The position numbers and the translations under genes were made by a program. Of a stretch of DNA of 64,000 bases, positions 45,965-56,313 are shown one piece after another. Numbering within the stretch: the stretch's first letter is position 1; each line of letters begins with the position of its first letter. Source of the DNA: SAR202 cluster bacterium (lineage in GTDB: Bacteria > Chloroflexota > Dehalococcoidia > Lucifugimonadales > UBA2962). The DNA is taken from assembly GCA_009392275.1 (NCBI GenBank), contig VFGV01000011.1, positions 1 through 64,000 on the forward strand. The letters are read 5' to 3'. The notes beneath the pieces are model-generated. The model saw only the letters and a program-made list of their open reading frames with translations, did not search any database and was not told the origin of the DNA.

Positions 45965-48256
45965 ATGACGACAACATACGAACCAAATAAAGTTTTATCT
46001 AACAAAGAGTTTAAGGTGGTGGGAACACGACCAGTAAGACCAGATGGAGCGGACAAAGTAACTGGTAGGGCTCAATATGGGGCGGATTTACAGTTAACAG
46101 GATTGCTTTATGGAAAAACTCTTAGAAGTCCCCACGCTCACGCTAATATAAAGTCTATCGATTTCAAGAAGGCTTTGGCACTTGAAGGAGTGAAAGCTGT
46201 AGTTAGTGCAAAAGATTTTCCAGAAACTAAAGATACAGCAAATTATGGCCTAGGTGATTCCCCAATGAATTATTTCCGGGGAAATATATTAGCTGATAAA
46301 AAAGTTTTATATAAAGGGCAAGCAATCGCAGCTGTAGCAGCTTCAAGTGTACACGTTGCAGAAGCTGCATTAAGTTTAATTGATGTTAAGTATGAAGTTT
46401 TAGACGCTGTATTAACGGCTCCAGAAGGCATGGCAAAAGATGCTCCAATCTTGCATGATGATCTGTTTACCAAGGAATTCGAGAAACAGACGAAAGTAAA
46501 TTCGAACATTGCTGAGCACTTCCAGCACAAAATGGGAGATATAGATGAAGGGTTCGCCGGAGCAGATGTGATTGTGGAGAGAACTTTTGATACAGCTACT
46601 GTTCATCAAGGTTATATTGAGCCACATAACGTTACCGCTCTGTGGAATGACGATGATCGAATACATGTATGGACTAGCACGCAGGGTGCATTTACTGTTC
46701 GTGCAGCAGTCTCAGAAGCTTTGGCCGTACCAGTTTCAAAGATAAAGGTAACCCCAATGGAGATTGGCGGTGGATTTGGTGGCAAGATAAATGTGTATGA
46801 AGATCCTGCAGCAGCGTTGCTTTCCAAGAAAGCAGGACATAAGCCCGTGAAAATGGTTATGACGCGTGCTGAGGTTTTTGAAGGTACTGGCCCAACTCCA
46901 GGTTCCCATATGACTGTAAAAATGGGTGCAACCAATGAAGGTAAAATTGTTGCAGCCCAGGCTAACCTGGCTATGGAGGCTGGTGCTTATCCGGGATCTC
47001 CTGTAGGAGCTGGAGCAATGTGTGTCTTCACAGCCTACGATATTGCTAATGTAACAATAGATGGGTATGACGTTGTGGTAAATAAGCCAAAAACAGCAGC
47101 TTATCGGGCGCCCGGTGCGCCAAATGCTGCATTTGCGGCGGAACAAGTAATAGATGAAATCGCAGAAAAACTTAACATTGATCCCTTGGAATTGAGGCTT
47201 CAGAATGCGGCCAAAGAGGGCACTCGACGTGCAGATGGTCCAATTCATCCAAGGATAGGGTGTGTAGAAGTATTAGAAGCAATGAAAGAACACCATCATT
47301 ATCAATCCCCTCTTACGCCTGCCAAAAACGGCGGTAAGGTAGGAAGAGGTGTTGGGATAGGTTTCTGGTTTAACATAGGAATGCAATCTGCATGTAATAT
47401 TTCTGTTAATAATGATGGCACGGTTAACCTTGTAGAAGGTTCAACTGACATAGGTGGTTCTAGAGCCTCTATCGCAATGCATGCTGCAGAAGTATTAGGA
47501 ATTTCATACGAAGATGTAAAGCCACAGGTCGCAGATACTGATTCCGTTGGATATACAGCGATCACAGGTGGCAGTAGAACAACATTTGCTACTGGGTGGG
47601 CGGCGTATGAAGCAGCTAATGATGTAAAAGCTCAGTTAATTGATCGAGCTGCAACTATATGGGGAGTAGACCCTGATTCAGTAGAGATGGAAGAAGGTGT
47701 TTTGCGCTCCAAAACCGATACAGAACTGAATATGAGCTTCAAGGATTTATCTGCTCAACTCAATGACACAGGTGGTCCGATAGTTGGTCGGGGCGCAGTA
47801 GACCCTTCAGGCATAGGAGGATCGTTCTGTGGTCAGATAGTTGATGTAGAGGTTGATCCTGAAACAGGAAAGACAGATATTTTGAGATTCACCGTTGTTC
47901 AGGACGCCGGAAAAGCGATCCACCCAAGTTATGTGGAAGGACAAATGCAAGGTGGTAGTGTTCAAGGAATTGGATGGGCGTTAAATGAGGAATACTATTA
48001 TTCAGAAGACGGAAGAATGAATAACCCTACATTTTTGGATTACAGGATGCCGACTAGCTTGGATCTTCCCATGATAGATACTGTAATTGTTGAAGTAGCC
48101 AATCCCGGACATCCTTATGGTGTTCGAGGAGTGGGAGAGGCCAACATAGTCTCTCCGCAAGCAGCTGTAGCTAACGCTATAAAATCAGCTGTAGGTGCCA
48201 GAATGGAAAAGATGCCTATGAACCCAGCTGCAATCATGGAACAGCTTTGGTCTTAA
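45965..48256 (+). CDS. Molybdenum hydroxylase large subunit (xanthine-dehydrogenase family), paralog 1
   Basis: GGGFGGKINV, AAYRAPGAPNAAFAAEQVIDE, YGVRGVGEA; start MTTTYEPNK. Confidence 0.93.
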   Translation: MTTTYEPNKVLSNKEFKVVGTRPVRPDGADKVTGRAQYGADLQLTGLLYGKTLRSPHAHANIKSIDFKKALALEGVKAVVSAKDFPETKDTANYGLGDSPMNYFRGNILADKKVLYKGQAIAAVAASSVHVAEAALSLIDVKYEVLDAVLTAPEGMAKDAPILHDDLFTKEFEKQTKVNSNIAEHFQHKMGDIDEGFAGADVIVERTFDTATVHQGYIEPHNVTALWNDDDRIHVWTSTQGAFTVRAAVSEALAVPVSKIKVTPMEIGGGFGGKINVYEDPAAALLSKKAGHKPVKMVMTRAEVFEGTGPTPGSHMTVKMGATNEGKIVAAQANLAMEAGAYPGSPVGAGAMCVFTAYDIANVTIDGYDVVVNKPKTAAYRAPGAPNAAFAAEQVIDEIAEKLNIDPLELRLQNAAKEGTRRADGPIHPRIGCVEVLEAMKEHHHYQSPLTPAKNGGKVGRGVGIGFWFNIGMQSACNISVNNDGTVNLVEGSTDIGGSRASIAMHAAEVLGISYEDVKPQVADTDSVGYTAITGGSRTTFATGWAAYEAANDVKAQLIDRAATIWGVDPDSVEMEEGVLRSKTDTELNMSFKDLSAQLNDTGGPIVGRGAVDPSGIGGSFCGQIVDVEVDPETGKTDILRFTVVQDAGKAIHPSYVEGQMQGGSVQGIGWALNEEYYYSEDGRMNNPTFLDYRMPTSLDLPMIDTVIVEVANPGHPYGVRGVGEANIVSPQAAVANAIKSAVGARMEKMPMNPAAIMEQLWS

Positions 48257-48282
48257 TAATATAAAACTGAAGGTGTACATAA

Positions 48283-48546
48283 ATGGCCAAAGTGTTTATA
48301 CCGTCCTTAATGCAAGAATTGACTGATGGACAGACACAATTGGACATTCAAGGCTCTACTGTTAGGGAGATAATAAAGGAATTAGAGCAAAGCTACCCAG
48401 GAGTCAAAGACAGACTGATGGATGGTTTTAAGCTTAAAGGCAATATCAACGTTGCAGTTGACGGGGAAGTTAGCCCGATTGGGGTATTGGCTAAAGTCCA
48501 AGAAAATAGCGAGGTGCATTTTCTGCCTGCTTTAGGCGGAGGTTGA
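48283..48546 (+). CDS. MoaD/ThiS-family ubiquitin-like protein ending in GGG
   Basis: 87 aa, beta-grasp-like, C-terminus VHFLPALGGG. Confidence 0.85.
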   Translation: MAKVFIPSLMQELTDGQTQLDIQGSTVREIIKELEQSYPGVKDRLMDGFKLKGNINVAVDGEVSPIGVLAKVQENSEVHFLPALGGG

Positions 48547-48601
48547 ATGCTTACATAAAGCTGAAAAAATAATTGCTTTGAAATATTAAGGAGATTACAA
48601 A

Positions 48602-50887
48602 GTGACGACAACATATGAACCAAATAAAGTTTTATCCAACGAGGAATTTAAAGTCGTAGGAACGAGGCCAATAAGGCCTGATGGAGCGGATAAAGTTACT
48701 GGTAGAGCTCAATATGGAGCAGATTATAACCCTGCAGATTTACTATATGCTAAGGTTTTAAGAAGCCCTCATGCTCATGCTAGGATAAAGTCTATCAATG
48801 TATCTAAAGCAGAATCATTAAAAGGGGTACTAGCAGTTGTCACAGGAGCAGATACTATTGCTCCAAAAAAAGGGGAAAGCGCTGATTTTGGACTTGGCCC
48901 TCAGCCAATGAAATATCTTAGAGACAATGCTATTGCCACTGACAAGGTTCTGTATCAAGGACATGCCGTGGCAGCTGTAGCAGCTCAAGACGTTCATACT
49001 GCCGAAGAGGCGGTTAATTTGATTGAAGTTGAATACGAAGTGCTTGAGCCTGTTTTGACCGCTCCGGAAGCTATGGCAAAAACCGCGCCAATCCTGCATC
49101 CTGATTTGACTACAGATGAATTTGGCAATTCAAATGTAGCCGATCATTTTCAGCATAAGATGGGTGATATAGATAAAGGATTTGCTGAAGCAGATGTGAT
49201 TGTAGAACGAGAGTTTGATACTGCAACTGTTCATCAAGGATATATTGAGCCTTGCAACGTTACGGCTTTGTGGAACGATGATGATCGTATACATGTTTGG
49301 TTAAGTACTCAAGGTCCGTTTCAATATAGAGATGCACTCGCTTTAGCCTTAGATATACCACAGTCACGAGTTAAGGTTACTCCAATGGAAATAGGAGGAG
49401 GCTTTGGTGGTAAATTTCCTTTATATCATGAACTTGCGGCCGTATTGCTTTCTAGGAAAACTCGCCGTCCAGTTAAGATTGTAATGACGCGAGCTGAGGT
49501 GTTTGGCGGCACTGGCCCAACATCCGGATCAAATGTGAAAGTTAAAATGGGTGCCACAAAAGATGGACGCATAGTCGCTGCTAAAACAGAGTTAAGGTTT
49601 GAGGCAGGTGCTTATCCAGGCTCACCTGTTGGAGCGGCTGGTATGACATCATTTGCCGCCTATGACATTCCTAATGTGATTGTAGATGGATACGATGTAG
49701 TTGTTAATAAGCCAAAAGCAGGAGCATATAGGGCTCCAGGAGCACCAAACGCTGCTTTTGGTATTGAACAAGTTATAGATGAGTTAAGTAAAGAAATCGG
49801 GGTTGACCCCGTAGAATTTAGGTTACAGAATTGCGCTAAAGAGGGTACGCGACGCGCAGACGGCCCTATACACCCGAAAGTTGGCGGTATTGAGACTTTA
49901 GAAGCGTTAAGGGATCATGACCATTACCAGTCCCCGCTGACTCCGGCTAAAAATGGCGGAAAAGTTGGCAGAGGAGTCGCTTTCGGATTTTGGTTTAATG
50001 CAGGATTACAGTCCACAGCAACTATTAGTGTTAATGGCGATGGAACAGTTAATCTTGTTGAAGGTAGCCCCGATATTGGTGGATCAAGAGCATCTATTTC
50101 TATGCAGGCAGCTGAAGTGCTCGGCATTTCTGCAGATGAGGTAAAGCCCAAAGTTGCAGATACTGACAGTATTGGATTTTCTTTCGGCACTGGTGGTAGT
50201 AGAACTACTTTCGCTACTGGGTGGGCAGCATACGAGGCAGCTAATGATGTAAAGTCGCAGTTGATTGAAAGAGCTGCAACCATCTGGGGAGTAGATCCTA
50301 ATTCTGTAGAGATGGAAGAAGGAGTTTTGCGCTCAAAGACTGACACAGAGCTTAGTATGACTTTTAAAGAATTATCTGCACAATTAAATGATACTGGCGG
50401 ACCTATAATAGGACGTGGATCGGTAAATCCAGCAGGAGTAGGAGGGGCTTTCGCTGCAAATATTGTTGATACAGAGATTGATCCTGAAACAGGGAAAGTA
50501 GATATACTCAGATTCACAATGGTTCAAGATGCCGGTAAAGCCATACACCCAAGTTATGTAGAAGGACAAATGCAGGGTGCCAGCGTTCAAGGAATCGGAT
50601 GGGCATTAAATGAAGAGTACTATTACTCGGAAAAAGGAACCATTGATAACTCCAGCTTTTTGGATTATAGAATGCCAACAAGTTTAGATCTTCCCATGAT
50701 CGATACGGTTATAGTAGAGGTGGCCAATCCAGGACATCCATATGGTGTTAGAGGTGTTGGTGAGGTGAGCTTAATCACGCCCCAAGCAGGTATTGCCAAT
50801 GCGATAACTGATGCAGTAGGTGTTAGGCTCGAATCAATGCCGATGAAGCCAAGTGTGGTGCTTGATGCGATAAATAATCAGGGCTAA
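48602..50887 (+). CDS. Molybdenum hydroxylase large subunit (xanthine-dehydrogenase family), paralog 2
   Basis: GGGFGGKFPLYHE, GAYRAPGAPNAAFGIEQVIDE, YGVRGVGEV; GTG start; extended identity to the 45965-48256 product. Confidence 0.93.
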   Translation: MTTTYEPNKVLSNEEFKVVGTRPIRPDGADKVTGRAQYGADYNPADLLYAKVLRSPHAHARIKSINVSKAESLKGVLAVVTGADTIAPKKGESADFGLGPQPMKYLRDNAIATDKVLYQGHAVAAVAAQDVHTAEEAVNLIEVEYEVLEPVLTAPEAMAKTAPILHPDLTTDEFGNSNVADHFQHKMGDIDKGFAEADVIVEREFDTATVHQGYIEPCNVTALWNDDDRIHVWLSTQGPFQYRDALALALDIPQSRVKVTPMEIGGGFGGKFPLYHELAAVLLSRKTRRPVKIVMTRAEVFGGTGPTSGSNVKVKMGATKDGRIVAAKTELRFEAGAYPGSPVGAAGMTSFAAYDIPNVIVDGYDVVVNKPKAGAYRAPGAPNAAFGIEQVIDELSKEIGVDPVEFRLQNCAKEGTRRADGPIHPKVGGIETLEALRDHDHYQSPLTPAKNGGKVGRGVAFGFWFNAGLQSTATISVNGDGTVNLVEGSPDIGGSRASISMQAAEVLGISADEVKPKVADTDSIGFSFGTGGSRTTFATGWAAYEAANDVKSQLIERAATIWGVDPNSVEMEEGVLRSKTDTELSMTFKELSAQLNDTGGPIIGRGSVNPAGVGGAFAANIVDTEIDPETGKVDILRFTMVQDAGKAIHPSYVEGQMQGASVQGIGWALNEEYYYSEKGTIDNSSFLDYRMPTSLDLPMIDTVIVEVANPGHPYGVRGVGEVSLITPQAGIANAITDAVGVRLESMPMKPSVVLDAINNQG

Positions 50888-50913
50888 TAACTCTGATAAG
50901 GTTTTCAGTTAAG

Positions 50914-50951
50914 ATTTAAAGGATCAATCTTTATAAATTGATCCTTTAAAT
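50914..50951 (+). terminator. Long AT-rich inverted repeat after the operon, probable terminator
   Basis: Perfect 15-bp arms ATTTAAAGGATCAAT / ATTGATCCTTTAAAT, 8-nt loop CTTTATAA. Confidence 0.55.
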
Positions 50952-50974
50952 TTATTTATGTTAGGTGACTAAAT

Positions 50975-51904
50975 ATGTCTGATAGTGTGTTCAAAGGAGT
51001 AATAACTCCATTATTAACTCCAATTGATACAGAAGAAAAAATAGATGAAAAATCATTAAGGAAACTTGTTAAATACCAATTATCTAATGGGGTACATGGT
51101 CTGTGGGCCTCAGGAACATCCTCTGAGTTTCCAGCGTTAAGAGAGGAAGAGCGTGTGAAGACTATCCAATTGGTAGTCGACGAGGTAAATGGGAAAGTCC
51201 CTGTAATCGGCAATGTTACGATGCCGAGTACTCGGCTCACAGTAGAATTGGCAAAACAAATTATAGGAAATGGCGTATCAGCAATTGCTGCAACTCCTCC
51301 TTATTTTTTCTCCCATACTCAAACAGAAATAGCTGATCATTATAGAGCTATTCGACATTCAGTAGATGTACCGCTCTGGATATACAATATACCAGTCATG
51401 CATAAAACACCGGTTTCGCCTTCTACCGTAGCAACATTAGCTAGTGAGGGTGTCATATCTGGTATTAAGGACAGCTCTGGTACAGGAGAATTACTTACTG
51501 AGCTACATATATTGAGGGACAATATGGGTTTTGATTTATGCTCGACCCTAGGCACTTCAGTAAGGGTTGGTGTGGCACTTTCTTTAGGTGCACAAGGAGT
51601 AGTTCCAGCTCTGGCTAATGTAATTCCTGGAATATTTGTTGATATATGGAATTCCAGCGAATCTTCCAATTTTGAAAAGATAAAATTGCTTAATGAAAAA
51701 GTGATGACTGCACTACAACTTGGGTTGCTTAGAAAACCTCCTGAAAGCACGCAAGGATCAATTTTTTCTGGATATAAAAAAGCCTTGGTTGAACTTGGAA
51801 TCATTGAATTTGATTTCGTAACTAAGCCTCATAAAGCTTTAACACCGGATGAAGCTAAATCAATACCTTCAATATTGAATAAATTAGATGCACGTGCAGT
51901 TTAA
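50975..51904 (+). CDS. DapA/N-acetylneuraminate lyase family protein
   Basis: GVITPLLTPID, GLWASGTSSEFPAL, PLWIYNIP, SGIKDSSG. Confidence 0.9.
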   Translation: MSDSVFKGVITPLLTPIDTEEKIDEKSLRKLVKYQLSNGVHGLWASGTSSEFPALREEERVKTIQLVVDEVNGKVPVIGNVTMPSTRLTVELAKQIIGNGVSAIAATPPYFFSHTQTEIADHYRAIRHSVDVPLWIYNIPVMHKTPVSPSTVATLASEGVISGIKDSSGTGELLTELHILRDNMGFDLCSTLGTSVRVGVALSLGAQGVVPALANVIPGIFVDIWNSSESSNFEKIKLLNEKVMTALQLGLLRKPPESTQGSIFSGYKKALVELGIIEFDFVTKPHKALTPDEAKSIPSILNKLDARAV

Positions 51905-52010
51905 TCTCATAAAATTAACAAAAACAATATAAAGGGCATACATTTAGCAACATAACTACTATAATATACATCTGTTTTAATGAACTCGAATTTCGGAGAT
52001 TAAAATAATT

Positions 52011-52829
52011 ATGGCTGAAAAAGAATATACATTCACGCAGTTCTCCAGCAATCCATTTTATGAAAAAACAACTGATCGTCTTATTGAATTGGCTGAAATT
52101 CAAGACGGTGGACGCATTATTGACCTCGCATGCGGGACAGGTTTGGTTACCAAAAGGATTATGGCCCATTTAAGCGACGCTAGAAATACAATGATCATTG
52201 GTGTGGATCATTCTGCAACAGCCCTTAGGGAAGCAGTTCTTGAACTAAAAGATGTTAAGGATTCCGCCGTTGTTTTTATGGAAAGTCAGGTTGAGCAGCT
52301 AGGCGAAGCGATAAAGGAAAAAGTGGATGCGGTGTTTTATTGCAATGCAATTCACTATGTACCAGATAAAGATCAGTTGATTCAGGGGATAGCTAAAACT
52401 ATTAAGCCTGGCGGAAAATTTGTTTTTAACACGTCTTTTTACGAAGGACCTGTGTCAGATGACACACTAGCTTTCTATAGAAAATGGATGTTTAAAGCGC
52501 ACCGTATATTGAGTAGAGAACATGGCTTACGTGCAAATAAATTAGATAAAGTTGAATCGCGTATACAACTTAGTGCAGATGAGTATAAAAATCTAGTTGA
52601 ACGTAATGGGTTCAAAATACTTAAACAGAAAGTAGATGAAGTAGAAGTCCCACTCCAGGGATGGGTAGACATATCTAAGTTTTCTGATTTCATTGAAGGG
52701 GCAATGCCTGGAGTTCCACTCGACAAGGCAAGCGAGTCTTTGATCAAGGCAGCTAAAGAAACTTTTGAAGAGATGAAAATCACGTATACTACCCGTAATT
52801 GGCTAGATATAGTAGCTGTAAGGACCTAA
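52011..52829 (+). CDS. Class I SAM-dependent methyltransferase
   Basis: RIIDLACGTGLVTKRI, VDAVFYCNAIHYV; GGAG SD. Confidence 0.9.
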   Translation: MAEKEYTFTQFSSNPFYEKTTDRLIELAEIQDGGRIIDLACGTGLVTKRIMAHLSDARNTMIIGVDHSATALREAVLELKDVKDSAVVFMESQVEQLGEAIKEKVDAVFYCNAIHYVPDKDQLIQGIAKTIKPGGKFVFNTSFYEGPVSDDTLAFYRKWMFKAHRILSREHGLRANKLDKVESRIQLSADEYKNLVERNGFKILKQKVDEVEVPLQGWVDISKFSDFIEGAMPGVPLDKASESLIKAAKETFEEMKITYTTRNWLDIVAVRT

Positions 52830-52839
52830 ATTTAATTTA

Positions 52840-53916
52840 CTAGCTATTGTTTGGCTCTATCAATATCTTACAAGCTTTTCCATTTTTTAATAAATCGAAT
52901 GCTTCCATAGCCCTATCAAGTGGTAGAGTGTGGCTAATTAAAGGGTTTAAATCCACAAGGCCTGACTCTAACAATTCTCTTGTTTTATGCCAGGTATCGA
53001 AAATTTCTCTACCATTCAAGGCAAGTATTGTGATGTTTTTAAAAATAAGATCATCCGCAATATCTATTTCAACCGGACGTGGAGGAATTCCGAATAAATT
53101 TACATAGCCTCCTTGCCGTACCGCCTTGAAAGCGGTTTTAATTGATACAGGTGCTCCGCTCATTTCAACCACAATATCAATATTGTGTTTACTAGCTTTA
53201 TGCAACCATTCTAAAGTGTTGCCACAATTCGCGTCAGAAGCTGGATTGAAAACACTATCAGCGCCCATTTCCGAGGCTAAAGACAATCGGTATTCGTTTG
53301 TATCTGTTGCAATGACTTTTGAGGCACCAGCAGCTTTTAATATTGCAATCGAAAACAACCCTATTGGACCACAACCAAGTACAGCAACTGTTTTGCCTCT
53401 AGGATTATGAGCTAATGATGCTCTAACTGCCCCACCAAATGCTTCTTGTAAAGCAGCTATCTTTGGATTTAATTTCGATCGGTTTGTATGCCATAAAACT
53501 TTTTCTGGAACAGATATGTATTCTGCGAAACATCCGTCTCTATCTACTCCAATAATCTCAGTATTTGGGCACATATGAGGAGTCTGAGATTCACATTGAG
53601 AACATGAGCCACAAGTTATGTGACTTTCGCACGAAACGAATTCACCAATTAAAGTTGGATCAATGTTAGTTCCAGTCGCTACTACTGTCCCAGCCATTTC
53701 ATGCCCCAAAGTTATTGGAGCCTTGACCCGATTGCTACTCCAGCTATCCCATTCCATTATATGTAGATCTGTGCCACAAATGCTTGCAGCTTCGACTTTA
53801 ATTAACACGTCATCGCTTGCCACCCTTGGTATTGGAATAGTTACCAGCTCGGCACCAGGAGCGTTTTGAATTTTCCGGAGAGCTTTCATTTTGGTTGGCA
53901 AGACGTAATTGGACAT
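52840..53916 (-). CDS. tdh: Zinc-dependent alcohol dehydrogenase, threonine 3-dehydrogenase-like
   Basis: ICGTDLHIMEWDSW, GHEMAGTVV, CGSCSQCESQTPHMC, CGPIGLFSIAILKAAGASKVIATD. Confidence 0.8.
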   Translation of the reverse strand: MSNYVLPTKMKALRKIQNAPGAELVTIPIPRVASDDVLIKVEAASICGTDLHIMEWDSWSSNRVKAPITLGHEMAGTVVATGTNIDPTLIGEFVSCESHITCGSCSQCESQTPHMCPNTEIIGVDRDGCFAEYISVPEKVLWHTNRSKLNPKIAALQEAFGGAVRASLAHNPRGKTVAVLGCGPIGLFSIAILKAAGASKVIATDTNEYRLSLASEMGADSVFNPASDANCGNTLEWLHKASKHNIDIVVEMSGAPVSIKTAFKAVRQGGYVNLFGIPPRPVEIDIADDLIFKNITILALNGREIFDTWHKTRELLESGLVDLNPLISHTLPLDRAMEAFDLLKNGKACKILIEPNNS

Positions 53917-53949
53917 AGGTATTTATTTGATGTTGAAGTAATCTAGGGC

Positions 53950-55458
53950 TTATTGGTTTGATCTTAGCTGTGGGAATAATATAACTTCCCGGATAGATGG
54001 TTCATTCAGCAATATCATTGTAAGCCGGTCAATTCCCATTCCAAGTCCTGCTGTGGGAGGCATCCCTTGTTCAATAGCTACAAGAAAATCTTCATCTAGG
54101 CGGTCATAGTCATCTTCATTTTTTGACCCCGAAGAAGTTCTCATGGATTCCTGATATTCAAACCTTTCCCTTTGGTCAATAGGATCATTAAGTTCAGTGA
54201 ATGAATTACATATTTCCATTCCACCGATAAAACCCTCAAAACGTTCAACTATGCGTTCATCGATTCTGCTTTTTTTTGCTAACGGAGACATTTCTACCGG
54301 ATAATCGATCAAGAATGATGGGCGGATTAGCTTAGGCTCAACTGTATCTGAAATTAGTTTATCAAGTAGTCCAGACCAACTTGTTTGTTGGGATGTATCA
54401 AGACCTAATTTATTCATTTTTGCTTTTAGTGAATCTAAGTTCCCGCATTCAATGAAATCCACACCTGTGTGTTCAATCAATTGTTCTCTTAAACTTAAAC
54501 GAGGCCAAGGTTCAGTTAAATCTACATTTTCTTCCTTAATAGTGATTATATTTGTCTTTAACACATCTCTGGAAATTTGAGCAATCATATTTTCTACCAT
54601 GTCCATCATATCGTGATAATCAGCAAGAGCTTCATAACATTCCAACATAGTGAATTCTGGGTTGTGGTTTAAATCTACTCCTTCGTTTCGGAACACTTTT
54701 CCGATTTCATATACTTTTTCTAGGCCACCAACAACTAATCGTTTTAAATATAATTCGGTTGCAATTCTCATATATAGGTCTCGGCGCAATTGATTATGGT
54801 GAGTTATAAATGGCCTAGCCATTGCTCCCGCCGCTATAGGCACCAATACCGGTGTCTCGACTTCAATAAATCCAGTATTATCTAAATAACGTCTCATTGA
54901 CGAGACTATCTGTGGCCTGGTTCTTGCCACTAATCGTGCCTGATCATTAGCAATTAAGTCCAAATGTCTATGACGAAACCTGAGTTCAGTGTCAGTTAAT
55001 CCGTGCCACTTCTCAGGTAGTGGGCGAAGTGATTTGCATAAAATAACAAGATTGTTAGCTTCAACAGAAGGTTCCCCGCGTCTCGTTCTAATTACTGCTC
55101 CGCTTACACCAATCCAGTCTCCGATATCTAGATCACTAATTAAATCATAATCTGTTTCGAGCAGGTTTTTTCTAAGTAATATTTGTATTTGGCCAGATAT
55201 GTCTTGAACATCCACAAAAGTTACTTTACCCATATCTCTAACATTCATTAATCTACCAGCAATTGCAACGTTGGGCTTGGTAGATGCATCTTCATCGGAT
55301 TCAATATTCTCAAGGAGCTTAATTGCCTCCATAGATGTATGAGAACGCTTGTAGTTATGAGGATAAGGATTTACCCCCTTTTCTTTCAACCGACCAAGTT
55401 TCTGTTTTCTAACCTCAAACAGGCTGTTATTAGATACGTTTTCTTCGTTGATTTTCAT
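53950..55458 (-). CDS. lysS: Lysyl-tRNA synthetase, class II
   Basis: RLMNVRDMGKVTFVDVQDISGQIQI, FRNEGVDLNHNPEFTMLECYEAL, GLGMGIDRLTMILLN. Confidence 0.95.
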   Translation of the reverse strand: MKINEENVSNNSLFEVRKQKLGRLKEKGVNPYPHNYKRSHTSMEAIKLLENIESDEDASTKPNVAIAGRLMNVRDMGKVTFVDVQDISGQIQILLRKNLLETDYDLISDLDIGDWIGVSGAVIRTRRGEPSVEANNLVILCKSLRPLPEKWHGLTDTELRFRHRHLDLIANDQARLVARTRPQIVSSMRRYLDNTGFIEVETPVLVPIAAGAMARPFITHHNQLRRDLYMRIATELYLKRLVVGGLEKVYEIGKVFRNEGVDLNHNPEFTMLECYEALADYHDMMDMVENMIAQISRDVLKTNIITIKEENVDLTEPWPRLSLREQLIEHTGVDFIECGNLDSLKAKMNKLGLDTSQQTSWSGLLDKLISDTVEPKLIRPSFLIDYPVEMSPLAKKSRIDERIVERFEGFIGGMEICNSFTELNDPIDQRERFEYQESMRTSSGSKNEDDYDRLDEDFLVAIEQGMPPTAGLGMGIDRLTMILLNEPSIREVILFPQLRSNQ

Positions 55459-55725
55459 TATTGATTTTGCAAGTTTTTTATTCAGTTAATTTTTTTAAAT
55501 TTAATGTTAAATGAAAAGATCGAGTCAGGACTAGTAAAGAGTTAAATTAGATTGATTCTAAATTGTATCTGACGATACTGCACCCTGCAAAAACAAATTT
55601 TCGACTTTGTCTAAAATTTGTACAAAAAGTACTTTAAAGACCGATATCTCGCTGCTAGTATCCACATTTAGTTGACTAAGTGCTGATAAAAATTTAAAGA
55701 AATGAGTATCAACTGAAAAATTGTT

Positions 55726-56310
55726 ATGGGAACCCAGATATCTGGAGGAAAAGATAGAGGTCGTAGGCTTTATTCTGTATCAGCGGATATTAGACCCACC
55801 TCACAAAAACTAAGGCTAGCTATTTTCTCCATTTTGTCATTTTTACCGGATTCCCCAAGAGTTTTGGATTTATATGCTGGTTCTGGAACATTTGGACTTG
55901 AAGCATTAAGTAGAGGGGCTGCTCACGCAGACTTTGTGGAGGTCAATGCAAGGCTTTGCAAAATTATACACATGAATATCAAATTGCTCGGATACCAAGA
56001 CCGGGCAAAAGTAATAAAGACGAAGGTGGAAAGATCATTCGATACTTTATTGACAGAATACGAGGACAATTTCGGTGGCCACGATGGAGGATATGATTTG
56101 GTGTTTTTGGATCCACCATATAAAAACAATCCATGGGAAGAGGTTTTAGGCAATCCTGTATGGGATGTATTGATGAAGCCCTCTGGAGTTTTAATAGCGG
56201 AACATAGTACAGAAATGGTTTTAAAAGATTACTATAACAAGTTGATTTGTAGGCAAAATCGTAATTATGGCGATTCATCTATTACTATTTTTAAATTATC
56301 GGCAAACTAA
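55726..56310 (+). CDS. rsmD: 16S rRNA (guanine966-N2)-methyltransferase RsmD
   Basis: RPTSQKLRLAIFSIL, VLDLYAGSGTFGLEALSRGA, LVFLDPPYKN. Confidence 0.93.
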   Translation: MGTQISGGKDRGRRLYSVSADIRPTSQKLRLAIFSILSFLPDSPRVLDLYAGSGTFGLEALSRGAAHADFVEVNARLCKIIHMNIKLLGYQDRAKVIKTKVERSFDTLLTEYEDNFGGHDGGYDLVFLDPPYKNNPWEEVLGNPVWDVLMKPSGVLIAEHSTEMVLKDYYNKLICRQNRNYGDSSITIFKLSAN

Positions 56311-56313
56311 ACA

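Noticed and set aside
46736-47248. 170-aa minus-strand ORF
   Set aside because: Antisense to the first large subunit; Cys/Tyr/Phe/Ser-rich with no recognisable motif.
49924-50517. 197-aa minus-strand ORF inside the second molybdoenzyme large subunit
   Set aside because: Antisense shadow of a well-supported coding gene; Pro/Ser/Thr-rich.
45965-50887. Aerobic CO dehydrogenase operon
   Set aside because: Large subunits have AYRAPGAP instead of AYRCSFR; fit generic xanthine-dehydrogenase family better.
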